This document shows, one piece after another, positions 49,594 to 61,900 of a stretch of DNA of 64,000 nucleotides (its first letter is position 1; every line of letters begins with the position of its first letter). Below the pieces are notes generated by a model. The model was not told the DNA's origin. It searched no databases and saw only the letters and a program-made list of their open reading frames with translations. The stretch comes from Earliella scabrosa (taxonomy: Eukaryota > Basidiomycota > Agaricomycetes > Polyporales > Polyporaceae), in the NCBI GenBank assembly GCA_022605405.1, contig JABYQQ010000010.1, positions 186,001 through 250,000 on the forward strand, in the 5' to 3' direction. The position numbers and the translations under genes were made by a program.

Positions 49594-52248
49594 TCAGTCC
49601 TCATCCTCGTCCCCCTCCCACCGCCGCCCAAGCCCCACACGCCCGTCCGCGTCCCCGTTCACGTACAACCACGCCTCGAGCCGGCGCCCGAGCTCGCCCC
49701 CACGCCCACCGCAGATGTCGCCCGTGGCGTTCAGCAGCTTCTCCCGCTCTTTCTCCACCGCGACGACCACCTTCGGGAGCGGCACAAATCCGTTCCCGTT
49801 CCCGTTCGCCTTCCGCTCCGCGTCCACCCCCACCATTCCCGACGAGGGCACGACCGCAAGCAGCGTCGGGCTGATGGACGCGACGGGCGACTCGGGCTTC
49901 GCGTCCGACTCGGGGCTCAAGTCCGACGCGGACACGATGTCCACATCGAGCCCTGGCCTTCCGGACAGGGAGAGCCCGGAGAGGTCGTTGTGGCTCACGG
50001 GCGCGCTCTCCTGCTGCCACTCGCGGAACCAGTCCTCCTCCTGCTCCTCAGGCCCGAGCATCGAGTCCACGAGGCCCTCCTCCCAGCCGTCCCACTCAAT
50101 GCACCGGTGCGCCATGCGCAGGCGCGCGCCCGTCGCCTCGTGGTGCAGCCACGACGCGGCGAGCGCGGCGAGGTCCGTCGGCGTGCCGTGCACGGACACG
50201 GTCGGCACGGGCGGCGCGCGGGCGAACTTTTCGACGGTCGCGCGGAAGAGCTTGGATGTGAAGGGCGAGGACTGCAGGAACGCTGGGACGTGGGCGCACG
50301 CCCAGAGCGGGCGCGTCGTCGTCGACTCCCAGTCGATGATGCAGGTCTGTGTGGGTGTGTGTATGCGCGGTTAGTGACTACCCAAGAGCTATTGAATAGG
50401 GCACGGAGGAGGCACTTACGATCTTTGAGTTGTCGTTCTCGTCGACGAATACGTTCTCGAGGTTGAGATCGTGGCAGTCGAGCGAGAACTCCTCGGGCTC
50501 GCCACCGCCGCCATCGCCCTCGTTGTGCGCCACGACGCCCAAACGTTCCATCAGGCGCAAAAATCGCGCCATCTCCTCCCGCACGCGCTCCTCGCGCTGC
50601 GTGAGGTGGGCGACAAGGAACGTCGTGCGCTGCATGCGCCGGTAGTCCTGGTACATCGTGTCACCAGGGCCCTCCCACTCCGCCTCGCTCTCCTCCCAGT
50701 CCCACTCGTCCGATGCGTCCGAGCAATCGTCCGGGAGCGCGTTCATCCTGTGGTGGCGCGACGACTCGATCTCGTCCGGGTCGAGGTGCAGGCGGTGCGG
50801 TGCGGCCTTGCCCTCGTTCTCGAGGATGACGCCCTTGATCTCGCGCTCGATGCACGAGAGCAGGTAGTCGTGCGTCGAGCGCCACGGTCCGCGATTGAGT
50901 TCGTCCGGGTGTGACAGCTCGCCGCGATTCGAGCCAAAGAAGGGCCACGAGACGATGGGTCCGACGTGAGTCTCCTGCCCCTCGGACTGCAGATGCAGCT
51001 TGTCCAGCGCGTCGGATATGTTCGTGAAGCGCTGATACGTGGATGGCGTGGGTGTGGGTAGTGAGGAAGCAGCGTCCGGATGAGCGTTGGTATCCGGTCC
51101 GTCGTACAAAGAACCGATCATGGGAAAGCGGTGGCCGAAGAGCGGGATTACGAGCATCGCGATGTTATCCAAGAGCGAGACGAGCGTGTTGTGGGGCATG
51201 GAATGGAAGACTTTGCTCAGAGCTATACCGGGTGCCTGAATACCAAGCATGAGCTTGACATCGAAGAGAGACAAACACAGAAACTTACCTTGGACATGAG
51301 TATGTACTCGCCGCCTAATCGGTTATACGGATTAGAGTCGTATTGATAGACGTCGGGCACGGGTATCGCTGTGTGTCGTCGGAGATAGTGCATGGTTGCG
51401 ACTTCCGACTCTGTCTTGAGACGCGGCATGAAGCGACGCGCAACTCGCGCAACCACTTCGCGCCGGTCGGTGAGGGTGACAAGATATCCCTATGTAATTC
51501 AAGCAATGTGTCAGCCGTCGGTGCAGCGCATTGCAACAACGTTCCGATCGAGGAGCGGCGACTACGCAAGACGTCCGACCCCATACATAACGTCAGGGCT
51601 GCGCACCAATCATCGTGGCGGAGATTGGGTTCCACCACAACCAGCGCGAGCATATATGCGCCAAGAAGCAGAATCGAAGCCGCCAAGAGCGACGGGCATT
51701 AGGTGAAGGTGACGAGAGGGGATAATGCTCCTGCGAGAAGCGGTCGCCAAGGCATGCGCTTCTAAGCAGCAGTGGGAAACGCTAAGCGGGGTGTAGCGAG
51801 CAGTGTCGGATAATGGAGCGATGCATCTGGCTGGTTCCGCCCAGTGACTGCGGGCGTGGCTCGGACATGCCAACAACGCGCAGGGTATCCACTCGCTCGC
51901 GAGAAGAAAGAAGGGGATGGGATGGGTTCGCGAGCAAGCGGGGGAGTGGCGGAGGACAGATGCACTACTCACTTTATGGAAAGTACCTGTAGGGAAAGAA
52001 AGAACATGAGGTGAAGATCTGGGAGAGATGGATGAGATTGAGTTGTACGGACCTGCACCAAGGAATTTGATACGTGCAACGTGAGCCCCCATGCGCTCGT
52101 GGACAATGTCCTTGAGAAGCTTGCGGTCGACCTGGAATGGGGTCGCGCCGTGGACGGCGGCGTCTGCCCTCGCCTCCGCCTTTCTGTCCTCATGCTCGAT
52201 ATCCCAATCCCACTCGAGAGGCGGCGGCTGCTCCTGTTCCCTAGTCAT
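49594..52248 (-). CDS. Aminoglycoside-phosphotransferase-fold (APH) kinase-like protein
   Basis: A protein of about 650 aa in several exons on the minus strand, starting at ATG 52248. The N-lobe region runs from LVTLTDRREVVARVARRFMPRLKTESEVATM, which has the nucleotide-binding pattern of this fold, to YNRLGGEYILMSKAPG. The C-lobe carries the catalytic loop CHDLNLENVFVDE followed by CIIDWEST, corresponding to the HxDLxxxN and IIDWE motifs of APH-type kinases. The catalytic Asp, Asn and the metal-binding Asp are present. The protein has a long acidic insert (DDCSDASDEWDWEESEAEWE) and a long Ser/Gly-rich C-terminal tail not typical of the core fold. In fungi such genes are numerous and mostly uncharacterised, so the substrate is unknown. 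Confidence 0.75.
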
Positions 52249-53251
52249 AGAAGAGGATGGCGGTGGCTGCGGTTGGAGTCGCGAGGTTGACGGAGTGGAT
52301 GGGTCGGGGAACGTGCGTGGTGAAGGAGAGAGGGTGCGCGTGCAGGCGGGAGTGGTCAGGAAAGCGTGGTTTTCGGTGGTCTTGCGGTGGGGACCGGGGG
52401 AGGAGGAGAGGGCGTTGTAGTCAAGGGAGCAGAGGAGCTGGTAGAGACTGGGGATGAGGGTCAGGAAGAGAGAATGAAACGCCGAAACTTATCGCGGACG
52501 CACTCGAGCTTATTGCCCGTCCGCTTATGGGCGACCCTGGCAGTACGGCCCTCGGAGCCGGTGATCTCGCCAAAATGGCCGGCCTGTGATTCGAGCAGGA
52601 GAGCGGGCATGTTTCTGAGCAGCCTGGGGGGTCGTTCGCGACATGAGTCCAACGACGCGACAATATATGCGGGGCGGGGACGGGGCACCCAGCCCAGGCT
52701 AGAGTCGTCCGCGCTACCGCCGCATTTGCGGGCCCTCTCAGAGTCACTGGGCACGAGTGGCAATCCCCGCCGGACCTCTCCCGCTTTCGTCATTCCTCGC
52801 ACCAGACGCCCTCGCCAGACGCCTCGCTTCTATGGCAAACGAGACTGGTCAGCTTCAAAGCGCCTGATAGCCGCACCGGCAGGATGATCCGCACGCAGGA
52901 CCCCAGCAACCCTGTTGCACGACCTGTCCATATTGGCTTCTGACCATCCGTACGTAACTGATATCCTCGGTCGGATGCATTAGACGGTGTGAATGTATAT
53001 GGAGTCCATGTTCTACGGCACTATTGCTCTGTACCATGCATGTCCGGGCTGATATAGGGCAGTCCGTTAGCAGTGGAAGTGTTATGTGTTTGTATTTGCT
53101 CTACAATTAGCGCCTTAGCAGCGCAGTTTCGCTCATCCTTGGAGTTTCTCCCTTGCCGTTCAATCTCGCGTTTCTTCAGCTTCGAGTCCTCTATACTATC
53201 TAATATCGACTACCTCGACTATCTCTTCTAATTACTCTTGCTGAACATTCC
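52249..53251. other. Divergent intergenic region
   Basis: About 1 kb between the APH-like gene and the alpha-kinase gene. It holds no supported feature. Confidence 0.5.
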
Positions 53252-56200
53252 ATGGCTGCGCCTGCCCCTCTTGGACTGTTCACCTCCCAGGCTGCTAAGC
53301 AATGTCAAAATCGCAACTGTCGGACGCCAAAGGGTCACCCACTCGGCATTCTACAGTTCATGCACTCTGCAACCCCCGGCACCAGTGGCAAGTATCTCTG
53401 CGAAGCATGCTATGCATACTATGAAGCCAAATCCAAGAGTGCAGGTGAGTTGGCTGAGGCATCATGCTTCGAAGTTAAGTAGTATTGCGTCAAAGGTCAA
53501 TAACTATGGCATAGGGTCTGCCCTATACAATACTCTGAGTACCGGTTCAGCCATGCGTCCATCGAAGGCGGTTATTGGGAAGGATGTAGCAGCAGCTCAG
53601 AGGGGACACGGAGGAGGAGAAGTCGTTGCTCATGGTATGTTGCCCATATACAATCTAACGCGGTCAGGTGATTATTTTGCTCACAATGGAGGGAAAGGGG
53701 GAAATGCGATTGTTCCCATTGGGTATCAAGGGGCTCATCCTGTCCTGACCGGCCCTCAGCCTGTACCAATCGGTGCGACCGGCGGAATGGGCATGCTACC
53801 CATGGCTCCACCCCCTGTTCCATTCCATAGTCTCCGCCCTCGGGTTCATGTTCCAGGGCTTGACGCTCTTCAGCAGCTTCAGCAGAAGGTCCCAGTACAT
53901 GTACTGCAGTCGTATGGCTACAGCGCGGCGCATAGCCGTTATCAGGACGTTCGCAAAGCCCTGCAGACTGCCGCATATGCAGGCGGAAGTGCAGCTGCGC
54001 AACTTGTGACTGTGAAGGCTGATATGGTGACCCTCAAGCCTGGCAAGAGGAGCCGCCTCCAAGTTGGTGTACGTCGTCTGCTTGTCTGTTCGTGTTTCCT
54101 TCTTTTGCCTTGCTCCCTGCATTCTCTGTTTGTCCATTTCTTTCTGTGACCACGCGCACCTGCTTCGACAACATATGGCCACATTCTCTTCATTTACGTT
54201 TCTTGTTTCTTTGTATACTTATCCTGAACCTTGAATAGAGTACAATTATTCCATGTTACATGCGTAAATTGCAGGTGCCACAGCCCGTTGCTTGGGCATG
54301 GGCGTTTCTCATGGTCAACATCAGACACTGTGTTTGGCAATCATCGTCGATGTACAGTAGTAGTCACCGTGACAGTGTTACCGCATTCACTATCCTGCAT
54401 CCACTATCGTGTCAGAAGGTTATATTCACATGCTCAATTTGTTCCAGACTGTCTGTGAAGCTATTGCGAATGTTCCTGCACGCATCGGTCAAGCAGCCCT
54501 CAAGTACTTGGTGTTCTGCAGCGTGTATCCGCTCTTTCTCCAGTGGTCCAACCATTACTCCGGTCTCTCCTACCAGCAGTGTACACTCCGGCGGAGAGAT
54601 TGGGTTAATATTGGTGAACCTGCAGATCCTGACAACGACCACGATGCTATCGCTCAACTATGTTTTGTGGAAGCGAAGGGTCGCGGTCCCAACAAGGGTA
54701 GGGTCTTCAAGCCTCCACGAGACGGAGTCTCCGTCTTCTTGGAGATCCCTTACGATGTGTATGAGGCAGCAATGGAACACGCAGCCGTGGACGGCGGCGA
54801 CGACAGTGGCAACGAGGTAAGTTGTCTGTGTGTTGGTGTGTTGGATCTCGTCACGGTGCTAACTAGAAGTAATCATTGTCTGTAGTATAAAGACCATCAC
54901 TTGCGCAAGTCAGACCAAAACGCGCATGACCGCTCGAAGGAGGACAAGCGTAAATCAGGTCGACTTGGTCAGATGCATAAGGTAGGCACATATCATGGCG
55001 TCATTATAGTAGATACTGGAACTTGCTGACTGTGATTTCATTAGACTCAGACACCTACCATCCCGGATCCCTCTGCGGTTGGTGAAACTGAACGTATCCT
55101 GGATGCCGAGCCCCTCGAGGCAGTTCTCGGTGTCAAGTCTGCCAAAGGCAAGAAGAAGCGTACAAGACGTTCCGACTCGTCTCAGTCTGAAGAGGTCAGC
55201 GCCCCTAATGACACATGAGTTACTGCTTTATCTCTATACTTATTCTTTCTCTCTGTATAACAGGAGAACCAAGGTGTCGAGATACACGCAAGCAAGCGGC
55301 CAGAGCCCAAGCGACACAGAGGCCTGCAAATGCGATCTGAACCTTTGCGAATGCCTCCTCTACATCAGCTGTCTATCTCACGCGAGCACTTTGCGGAGGC
55401 ACTCAGTCAACAGCGTCGCCCTTCTAAGCCTGCAGCGATGGCTCTCTGTATGTATCTGGTTTATTGAGTGGTTCCGAGTCAGTTCGACTTGAGATGTTGA
55501 TTCGTTTGCTATTCGTTTGCTGTTCTAGTGCACTCCATGGACATTGCTGTTGTCGTTCAAGTCTGCCCTCAACGCTCAGTTTTGGATTTGATTGAGCGTG
55601 CGTCTTCTATCCAGACATACATCTTCGTTTCTGGCAGGACTAACTAACCAATGAATTAGTGGGGCGTCGGAAGATACCATGGTCGAAAGGTGTACCACGC
55701 AACCCAGCAACAATCTCTTTCTCGGTAGCTGGGCAGGCTATGCGTGGCGCATTCAAGGAAACCCGCTTTGCAATCTGCAGCCCGAACCCAGACGGGTTCG
55801 CTGCTGAGGCTGGCATTGTCGTGAAGCAGTGCTTCCGCAGACTTGATGAGTCCTGACTGGACCATGACGAGAACTCGTCTAGCCAGGGTGGACGAATCTT
55901 CATGCCGCAGCTATATCAGAGTGCGGAGCAGATTCAATATCTCTCCCAGGAGATTGTCTGTCTTCAATGGGCTGACGCTCTTATGAGACTGGTCTACGAC
56001 TTCGTCGCATTGCAGAAGGACAAAACCAAATATCCCATTCCTGCGTTGCACTTTGTTCGAGCTGGCCTTGCACTCGAGGCTGACGTTATTAGCTCAGAGC
56101 GGCGGGTCTTCATGATCGAGGAGCGCATCGAGCAAGGGACATGGGTGAAGTATATCAACAACAACTCACCTACTCCGTTGGCACCCGCAACCGCAACTGT

Positions 56201-56754
56201 CGAGCTTCAGCACATATCCGACTTTCTGGTATTCTGTCAGCACTTTCAGTTCGTTCACACTGGTGGTTCTGCCTTTGTGTCTGACTTCCAAGGTGAGCGA
56301 TAGTTGTTTCATATTCAGATTATCGGTGTGCTAAGTATTGAATCATAGGTAGCATGACGCTTCTGACAGACCCTCAGATTATCACCAATCCGTAAGCTCC
56401 ATTCAGTACTAGCAGAACTGTACTGCTTCGATGTTTCTTATTCCTCACTTATGCGGTGATATTACATAGCGAATTGGGGTCAAACCTATTCAGTACAGGA
56501 AATCTGAGCCGCGCATTCGAGGAGTTTCCGCAAAAGCATACCTGCAGCAAGTTCTGCAAATACTATGAGCTTGAGGGACTCGACACCGCGCATGGACAAG
56601 CTGAGGTGCGCTCTGGTTAATTGTTCCATAACTACTCATCTACTCACTTACCTATGCAAAGCTCACTGGTGAGCGAAAGGAAGAAGGTGGCGACCTGCAT
56701 GGAGATCATGCCATTCACGCCAAGAAGCTCATGTTCGTTGATGACGAGTTTTAG
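53252..56754 (+). CDS. Alpha-kinase-domain protein, possibly decaying (in-frame stops)
   Basis: About a dozen exons encoding some 800 residues. The N-terminus has a Cys-rich motif (CQNRNC..CEACYAYYE). The middle is Gly/Ala-rich with a conserved-looking block (MLNLFQTVCEAIANVPARIG). The C-terminus is an alpha-kinase domain. It has a glycine-loop-like MRGAFKETRFA and an N-lobe Lys in VVKQCF. Further on are FVSDFQGSMTLLTDPQI and HTCSKFCKYYEL, matching the DxQG and H-x-C-x3-C features of fungal alpha-kinases. Two problems stand out. A TGA at 55854-55856 falls just after the N-lobe Lys, and three stop codons lie at 54358-54372. Each could be removed only by a GT..AG intron far shorter than usual (33 and 24 nt). 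It is either a recent pseudogene or uses micro-introns. Confidence 0.6.
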
Positions 56755-57166
56755 GCATGCTGGTCATCTGTTTCTCCCCTTCTCTTGCGATATGTTTCTT
56801 TTGCTTTCTAACATTTATGGCTCCACGAGTTTGAACCTGCACCCCACATTCTCTGTCTGTCTTTAATGATTTCTTAGCCTGTCTTCTAATGGTTTCTCGT
56901 TACATTCTCCGAGTCAATATGCGCTCTCTTGCATTGATACTGCGTATAGCTAGCCTACTGTTCTCAAACTTCTATACCTTATCATGTTTGCTTAGTATTT
57001 CGTGGTGTACTTCATTTTGCTGGTTGAGATCGCGAACGGCTTCATTTATCATACATCATCGAGTACTAGTTCTTTCTAGTAGTTGGCCATACTATATCAC
57101 TGACCGTAGTCTCTCCTTGCATTCAAATACTTCATGATATAATATACATCAATCTTTAATGTCATT
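56755..57166. other. AT-rich 3' flank of the alpha-kinase gene
   Basis: AT-rich sequence up to the retrotransposon target site, with no supported feature. Confidence 0.6.
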
Positions 57167-57171
57167 CAACC
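57167..57171. repeat. Target-site duplication, left (CAACC)
   Basis: The five bases before the 5' LTR, identical to those after the 3' LTR (63705-63709). Confidence 0.9.
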
Positions 57172-57517
57172 TGTTGAACTTAGGGTTATCCGGCACTGTC
57201 CGGACCGATATGTCCCCATATGGACTTGTGGCTATGCGTTCACATGACGCACAGCATGGGCTATGCTTCTTCGTTACTATATATAGATAACTCTGCATCT
57301 GTACGATAGTTCTTTCTTTCCGGACTTTACCTCTACGTACCAGTGCGTTCTACGATGTTCCGGATAGTTCCAGACCTTAAGTCTGACTCAGACTTGGTGC
57401 TCATCCTCGCGTCATACTGACTCATCCTCGCACCATAGCCTCGTATGCCTCTTACTCATCGTCTTGTGGCTAACATGTGACTGCTTTCTACGCTTACTCA
57501 GCTACCTTCCCTCTCTC

Positions 57518-57524
57518 TATATAA
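57518..57524 (+). promoter_or_regulatory. TATA box of the 5' LTR
   Basis: TATATAA after a CT-rich run. It is the likely Pol II core promoter that starts the element's genomic RNA shortly downstream. Confidence 0.7.
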
Positions 57525-57575
57525 GCAGCTCACATTTCGCCTCTGCTCTTCAGTCGTTCGCTCACTGACTGAAGA

Positions 57576-57652
57576 GTAAGTCTCTTACATACATATGCCT
57601 TCTACTTACTTACTGACTAAGTACTTGTAGTCTCTCTCTGTTCAACTTACAG
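57576..57652 (+). other. Candidate 77-nt leader intron within the LTR
   Basis: GTAAGT donor at 57576, branch-point-like TACTGACTAA near 57611, a pyrimidine tract, and a TTACAG end at 57652. Splicing would remove an upstream ATG (near 57597). A second acceptor-like TTACAG ends at 57717. All signals are also present in the 3' LTR. Confidence 0.45.
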
Positions 57653-57751
57653 GTACTTATCTATGCAATATAGTCGTTCGCTCACTGACTGAAGATCTCT
57701 CTCTGTTCGACTTACAGTCGGCTCCCAGCCTTCCAGGTCTGAAGTTCATCA

Positions 57752-57770
57752 GGTTATGAGCCCTGCGCTC
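57752..57770 (+). other. Primer-binding site, initiator-Met half-tRNA type
   Basis: Directly after the 5' LTR comes GGTTATGAGCCC, the reverse complement of the initiator-Met anticodon stem-loop sequence GGGCTCATAACC. As in Drosophila copia, the primer would be a cleaved tRNA half rather than the intact 3' end. Confidence 0.75.
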
Positions 57771-58809
57771 TGACCGGTTGCTACTTCGTCGACATCTTCG
57801 TGCGCACACTTCTCTCTTCGTCGACTCTCTGCCCGTGCTCCCTCCATCTTTCCTCACCTCTTGACTGTGCCCGCCGACACTGCTGCCAGGGGGACATTCC
57901 TGCGCTCGTGACGCAGCCCTGAGCGCTTTTGTTTAGTTGTCGCGTAGCTAGTACTGTTGTACAGCCTGTTGTGCTCTCGAGGCATTTGGGCTTTCAGGTA
58001 TCCCTCTGCCAGGCCACGCACTTGCGCCCGCCAGCAGTTGTATCCGGGGTGGTTATCACCTTTGGAGACGGAGGACAACCGTGTGGACCCTCCTTACCGT
58101 ACCCTTTGCTCTCGTATAGCTACTATAGTCTTTCTGGGCACAGTTGGCAACTTCTATCCAGATTGTCGGGATCTCCAGCTTCCTGACTCCCTTGGCTCGC
58201 CTCAATAGGTGTTCCCCATCTACCGTTTCGCACGTGGCATCGTCAATCATCGCACCCTTCTAGACCACAGTTTTGGAGCCGACACCAGCATCTCCTCCCT
58301 CTGAGGCGGAAGTCGAGGATCTGATTGACTCCCAGTCGTCGTCTGACTCCTCTGACTACAAACCCACCGTCGACTCTTGTCAGGAACTTCCACACGTTCT
58401 CGACGAGGAATACCCTGCCGATTCTCATCTCCATCCGGAGGACGGCTTCTGGTACAACTGTCACCGGAGTCCTTGTCCTCATCGGTACAACGGGGTTCCC
58501 GTTCAACCCGAAGATTATCCTGACACATTCAAGTGGGCTTTCCCCTCTCCTGACCAAGAGGATTTCCTTGCTGGAGTCAACACTGCCCTTCCAGTCGCAT
58601 CAGACACACCCTATACCACTCCTCTTCCTTTCATCGTCCTAATCCCTCCTACTCCGGAGGTTATCTCTGAGCCAATCGAGACTCTCCCTCCTCCTCTCAT
58701 CGAGTTACCTCCTCCTATTGCAACACCGCTTCCACCGGTCGCACCGGTAACAACATCCGTAGACTTCTCGGAGGACTATCTCGACTCATCGCACTTTCTC
58801 TTATCAATC

Positions 58810-58997
58810 ATGGGAGACGTCAAGCTCGACTCTATCCCTTCCCTTTCGTCGGCAAACCAGTACACCGACTGGTCTGCCAAGATGAAGGGCTACTTCATCT
58901 CCAGGGCTGTTGGGACGTCGTCAACGGCAAGACCAAACGTCCAACTGCTGCCGACAAGCAGAAGTCCTGGGACAAGCTCGACGGGCAGGCTCGCGGC
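58810..58997 (+). CDS. gag: Start of retrotransposon gag (interrupted by -1 shift)
   Basis: The first good ATG (58810) opens MGDVKLDSIPSLSSANQYTD, typical of copia gag N-termini, and reads about 32 residues. Near 58903-58907 the conserved gag sequence continues only in the -1 frame, which is the frame of the long pol ORF. The same frame is open upstream from 58273 without an ATG (Pro-rich). No canonical slippery heptamer is visible at the junction, so a one-base deletion is more likely than programmed frameshifting. Confidence 0.55.
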
Positions 58998-61900
58998 ATG
59001 ATGTACATGCGGGTCGCTCAGAGCTTCCATTACATCCTCGATGCGGAAATTCTCGACACCATTACAACCAGTGGGTCCTCTACCACTACATCTCGGGAAC
59101 AGACCGCAGCGGACATGTGGAAGTCCCTGAAGGACAAGTTTGGCACGCCAAACAGCGCTCACGTCTGGGGACAGTTCGAGACTCTTGTGGCTGAACCTCG
59201 GATGAACGAGCAGAAGTCCCTGCAGGATCAGATGATGCGTATCGTCAACCGCATGGATGACATCACCAAGAACAAGGTGACGCTCTCTGCCCAGATGAAG
59301 GCCCTCCTCCTTTTGTCGAAGATTCCGGAGTCTTATCGGTCTATGATCTCTGCGCTCATGGCGACCATCGACGTCGACAAGGTCACCGTCGAGGACATCA
59401 TGTCCAAGACCTTGGCCGAGGAGTCGCTGCGCAAGGCCGGACAATCCGCAAACCGGGTCTCGCAGACCAAGCCTAAGCCTAAGGGACCTTGCTCTCACTG
59501 CGGTGGCTCTAATCATCATGAGTCTAACTGCTGGGACAAGCATCCCGAGAAGAAGCCCAAGGGCAAAGGCAAGGGAAAGGGAAAGGCGAAGGACAAGGAT
59601 AAGGACAAGGACAAAGGGAATAACAAGGACAATCAGCCCCATGCGCATACCGTCGTCGAGTCTCAGTCTGTAAATGTAGTCGCGTCGTCTAACATTGTTG
59701 GTTCTTTCTACCCCGAGGCCCTTGTTGCCTCTAGTGAGAACTGGACTGCATGGCTGATGGACTCAGGTGCCTCTCAACACATCACGGGCGACCTAAGTGA
59801 CTTCTCCGAGTATCAGCCGTTTGATACGCCCATCAGCTTCAATACTGCTGATGCGAGCAACATGATCCTTGCTCTCGGGAAGGGCACGGTCCGTGGTAAC
59901 ACTTGGGTTGATGGTGACAAAGTTCCAATCGCACTCACCCATGTGTACTACATCCCGAAGTTGAGAGGTCGTATCTTCTCGACAGGCACCATTGAGCGCA
60001 ACGGGTACTCCCTTGTCCAAGGAGATGGGAAGATGTGCATCTTTGACAAGCTGCCAGAAGGCGCTGTCAAATTTGGTTCGACGATTCGTATCAAGGGTCG
60101 CAAGATCCTTGAAGCGGAGTACAACGTCCTGAGCAATATCTACTGGACTAAGCTCGAACTTCACAATGGCCAGCGTGTTCATCTCAACGTCAGCCGCTTT
60201 CGTACCTTGCACCGTCGCTTTGGGCATCTCGGCAAGGACGCGCTGCGCCATCTCCCGAAGAACGTCCGAGGGGTTGATTCTGTTGATTCCCCTGAAGACA
60301 AAGATGAACCGTGTGAGGGATGTGCCTGGGGCAAATCCACTCGTCTCCCCTTCCCGCCTTCTGATAAGCGTGCTACGGAACCACTCGAGCTCGTTCACAC
60401 CGATCTTGATGGCCCAATGCGCACCCAAGCTATCGGAGGTTACAAGTATTTCGCCGGTTTCATTGATGACTACTCCGGACTCGCCCGTGCTTACTACCTT
60501 AAGTCGAAGTCGGATGCGTTCCAAGCGTTCCTCGACTACAAGGCGTGGGCTGAGACCCAGACCGGTCGAAAGATCAAGAAGGTCCGCTCGGACCGAGGGG
60601 GAGAATACACTTCTACCGAGTTCTCTGAGCTTCTTCGTTCGCACGGGATCGAGCACCAGAAGACTATGCCTGGCTCTCCGCAGCAGAATGGACGCGCTGA
60701 GCGCTGGAACCGTACTATCGTCGAAAAGGCCATGGCCATGCTCCATCAGGCAGGTCTTAGTCACAGTTTCTGGCAACTCGCCGTTGATGCAGCCGTTCAT
60801 ATCTACAATCGTCAACCGATGCGTCGACACAAATGGCAATGCCCCATCACCAAGTGGGACGGAACCGTTCCGGACGTCTCCTACTTCCGAGTGTTCGGGT
60901 GCAAAGCCTTTGTACACGTGCAGAAGGCAAAGCGCGAAGGGAAACTCGACAAGAAGGCTGTCGAGATGATCTTCGTGGGGTATGAGTCTGGTTCCAAGGG
61001 GTATAAGTTTTGGAATCCAGCCAACCGCTCTATCGTAGTGTCTCGCGATGTGACATTCGATGAAGAGTCTTTCCCTGCTCGTAAACTCCCTGGCAACCAT
61101 CCTGTTACCCCGGATGACCATCCGTTCCCAGATGATCAGTCTGATAAGGCTTCAGAAGCCGATGTCGACGGTCATGAGGACGACCTCCATCCCGAGATTG
61201 TTCCTGAACTCCCAGATCTACCACCTGACCCTCCAGCGGATGCTCAGCCACCTCCTGCTGAAGCGCCTCCTCCAGCCGACGCCCCTGCTCCTCCGCCGCC
61301 GCAACCGCCTCAACCGCCTGCTGTACCACCGCCTAAGCCTGCTCACAAGCGAGGACGTCACCCTCCAGTGGGAGAACAACCTCCCAGCCTTGCACGTGAC
61401 AGACCACGGCGTGAGAACGCGGGTAAACGGTCCGAGTCGAAGACTCGTGATAACGTATACGGCAACGAGCCACCGGCTAAAGTCGATGCCCGGACTGATC
61501 CGGATGGCACGCAGCGAGAGGACCAAGCGCTTCTCATGTTTTTCATGGCGTCTCAGTACAAAACTGGCATTCCGAACTCCCACAAGGAAGCCATGAAGTC
61601 GCCTGAAGCTGAGAAATGGCGTGATGCGGAGAAAGCGGAGTATGACTCGTTGCTCGAGAATAAGACTTGGGTCCTTGTCCCTCGTCCGAAAGATCGGCAC
61701 GTGGTCTCCAACCGCTGGGTCTATGACATCAAGCACGATGGGCGGTACAAAGCTCGTCTAGTCGCTAAGGGTTTCACTCAGGTGTGGGGCGAGGACTATC
61801 ACGAGACCTTCTCCCCCGTGGCGCGGTTCGAGTCTATCCGGTACCTTCTCGCGCATGCAGCGCTTGAGGACTGGGACATCGAGTCAATGGATGTCAAGAC

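Larger units (their letters stand above)
57172..57751 (+). repeat. 5' LTR (580 bp)
   Basis: TG..CA-bounded. It contains a TATA box, an intron-like GTAAGT..TTACAG module, and a 24-bp internal direct repeat (57552-57575 and 57672-57695). Confidence 0.95.

Noticed and set aside
53638..53670. 33-nt GT..AG interval in the alpha-kinase gene
   Set aside because: The frame is open through it, so no intron is needed.
59793..61121. 442-codon minus-strand frame inside the retrotransposon
   Set aside because: It is antisense to the protease/integrase region with intact catalytic motifs on the plus strand and shows no domain of its own.
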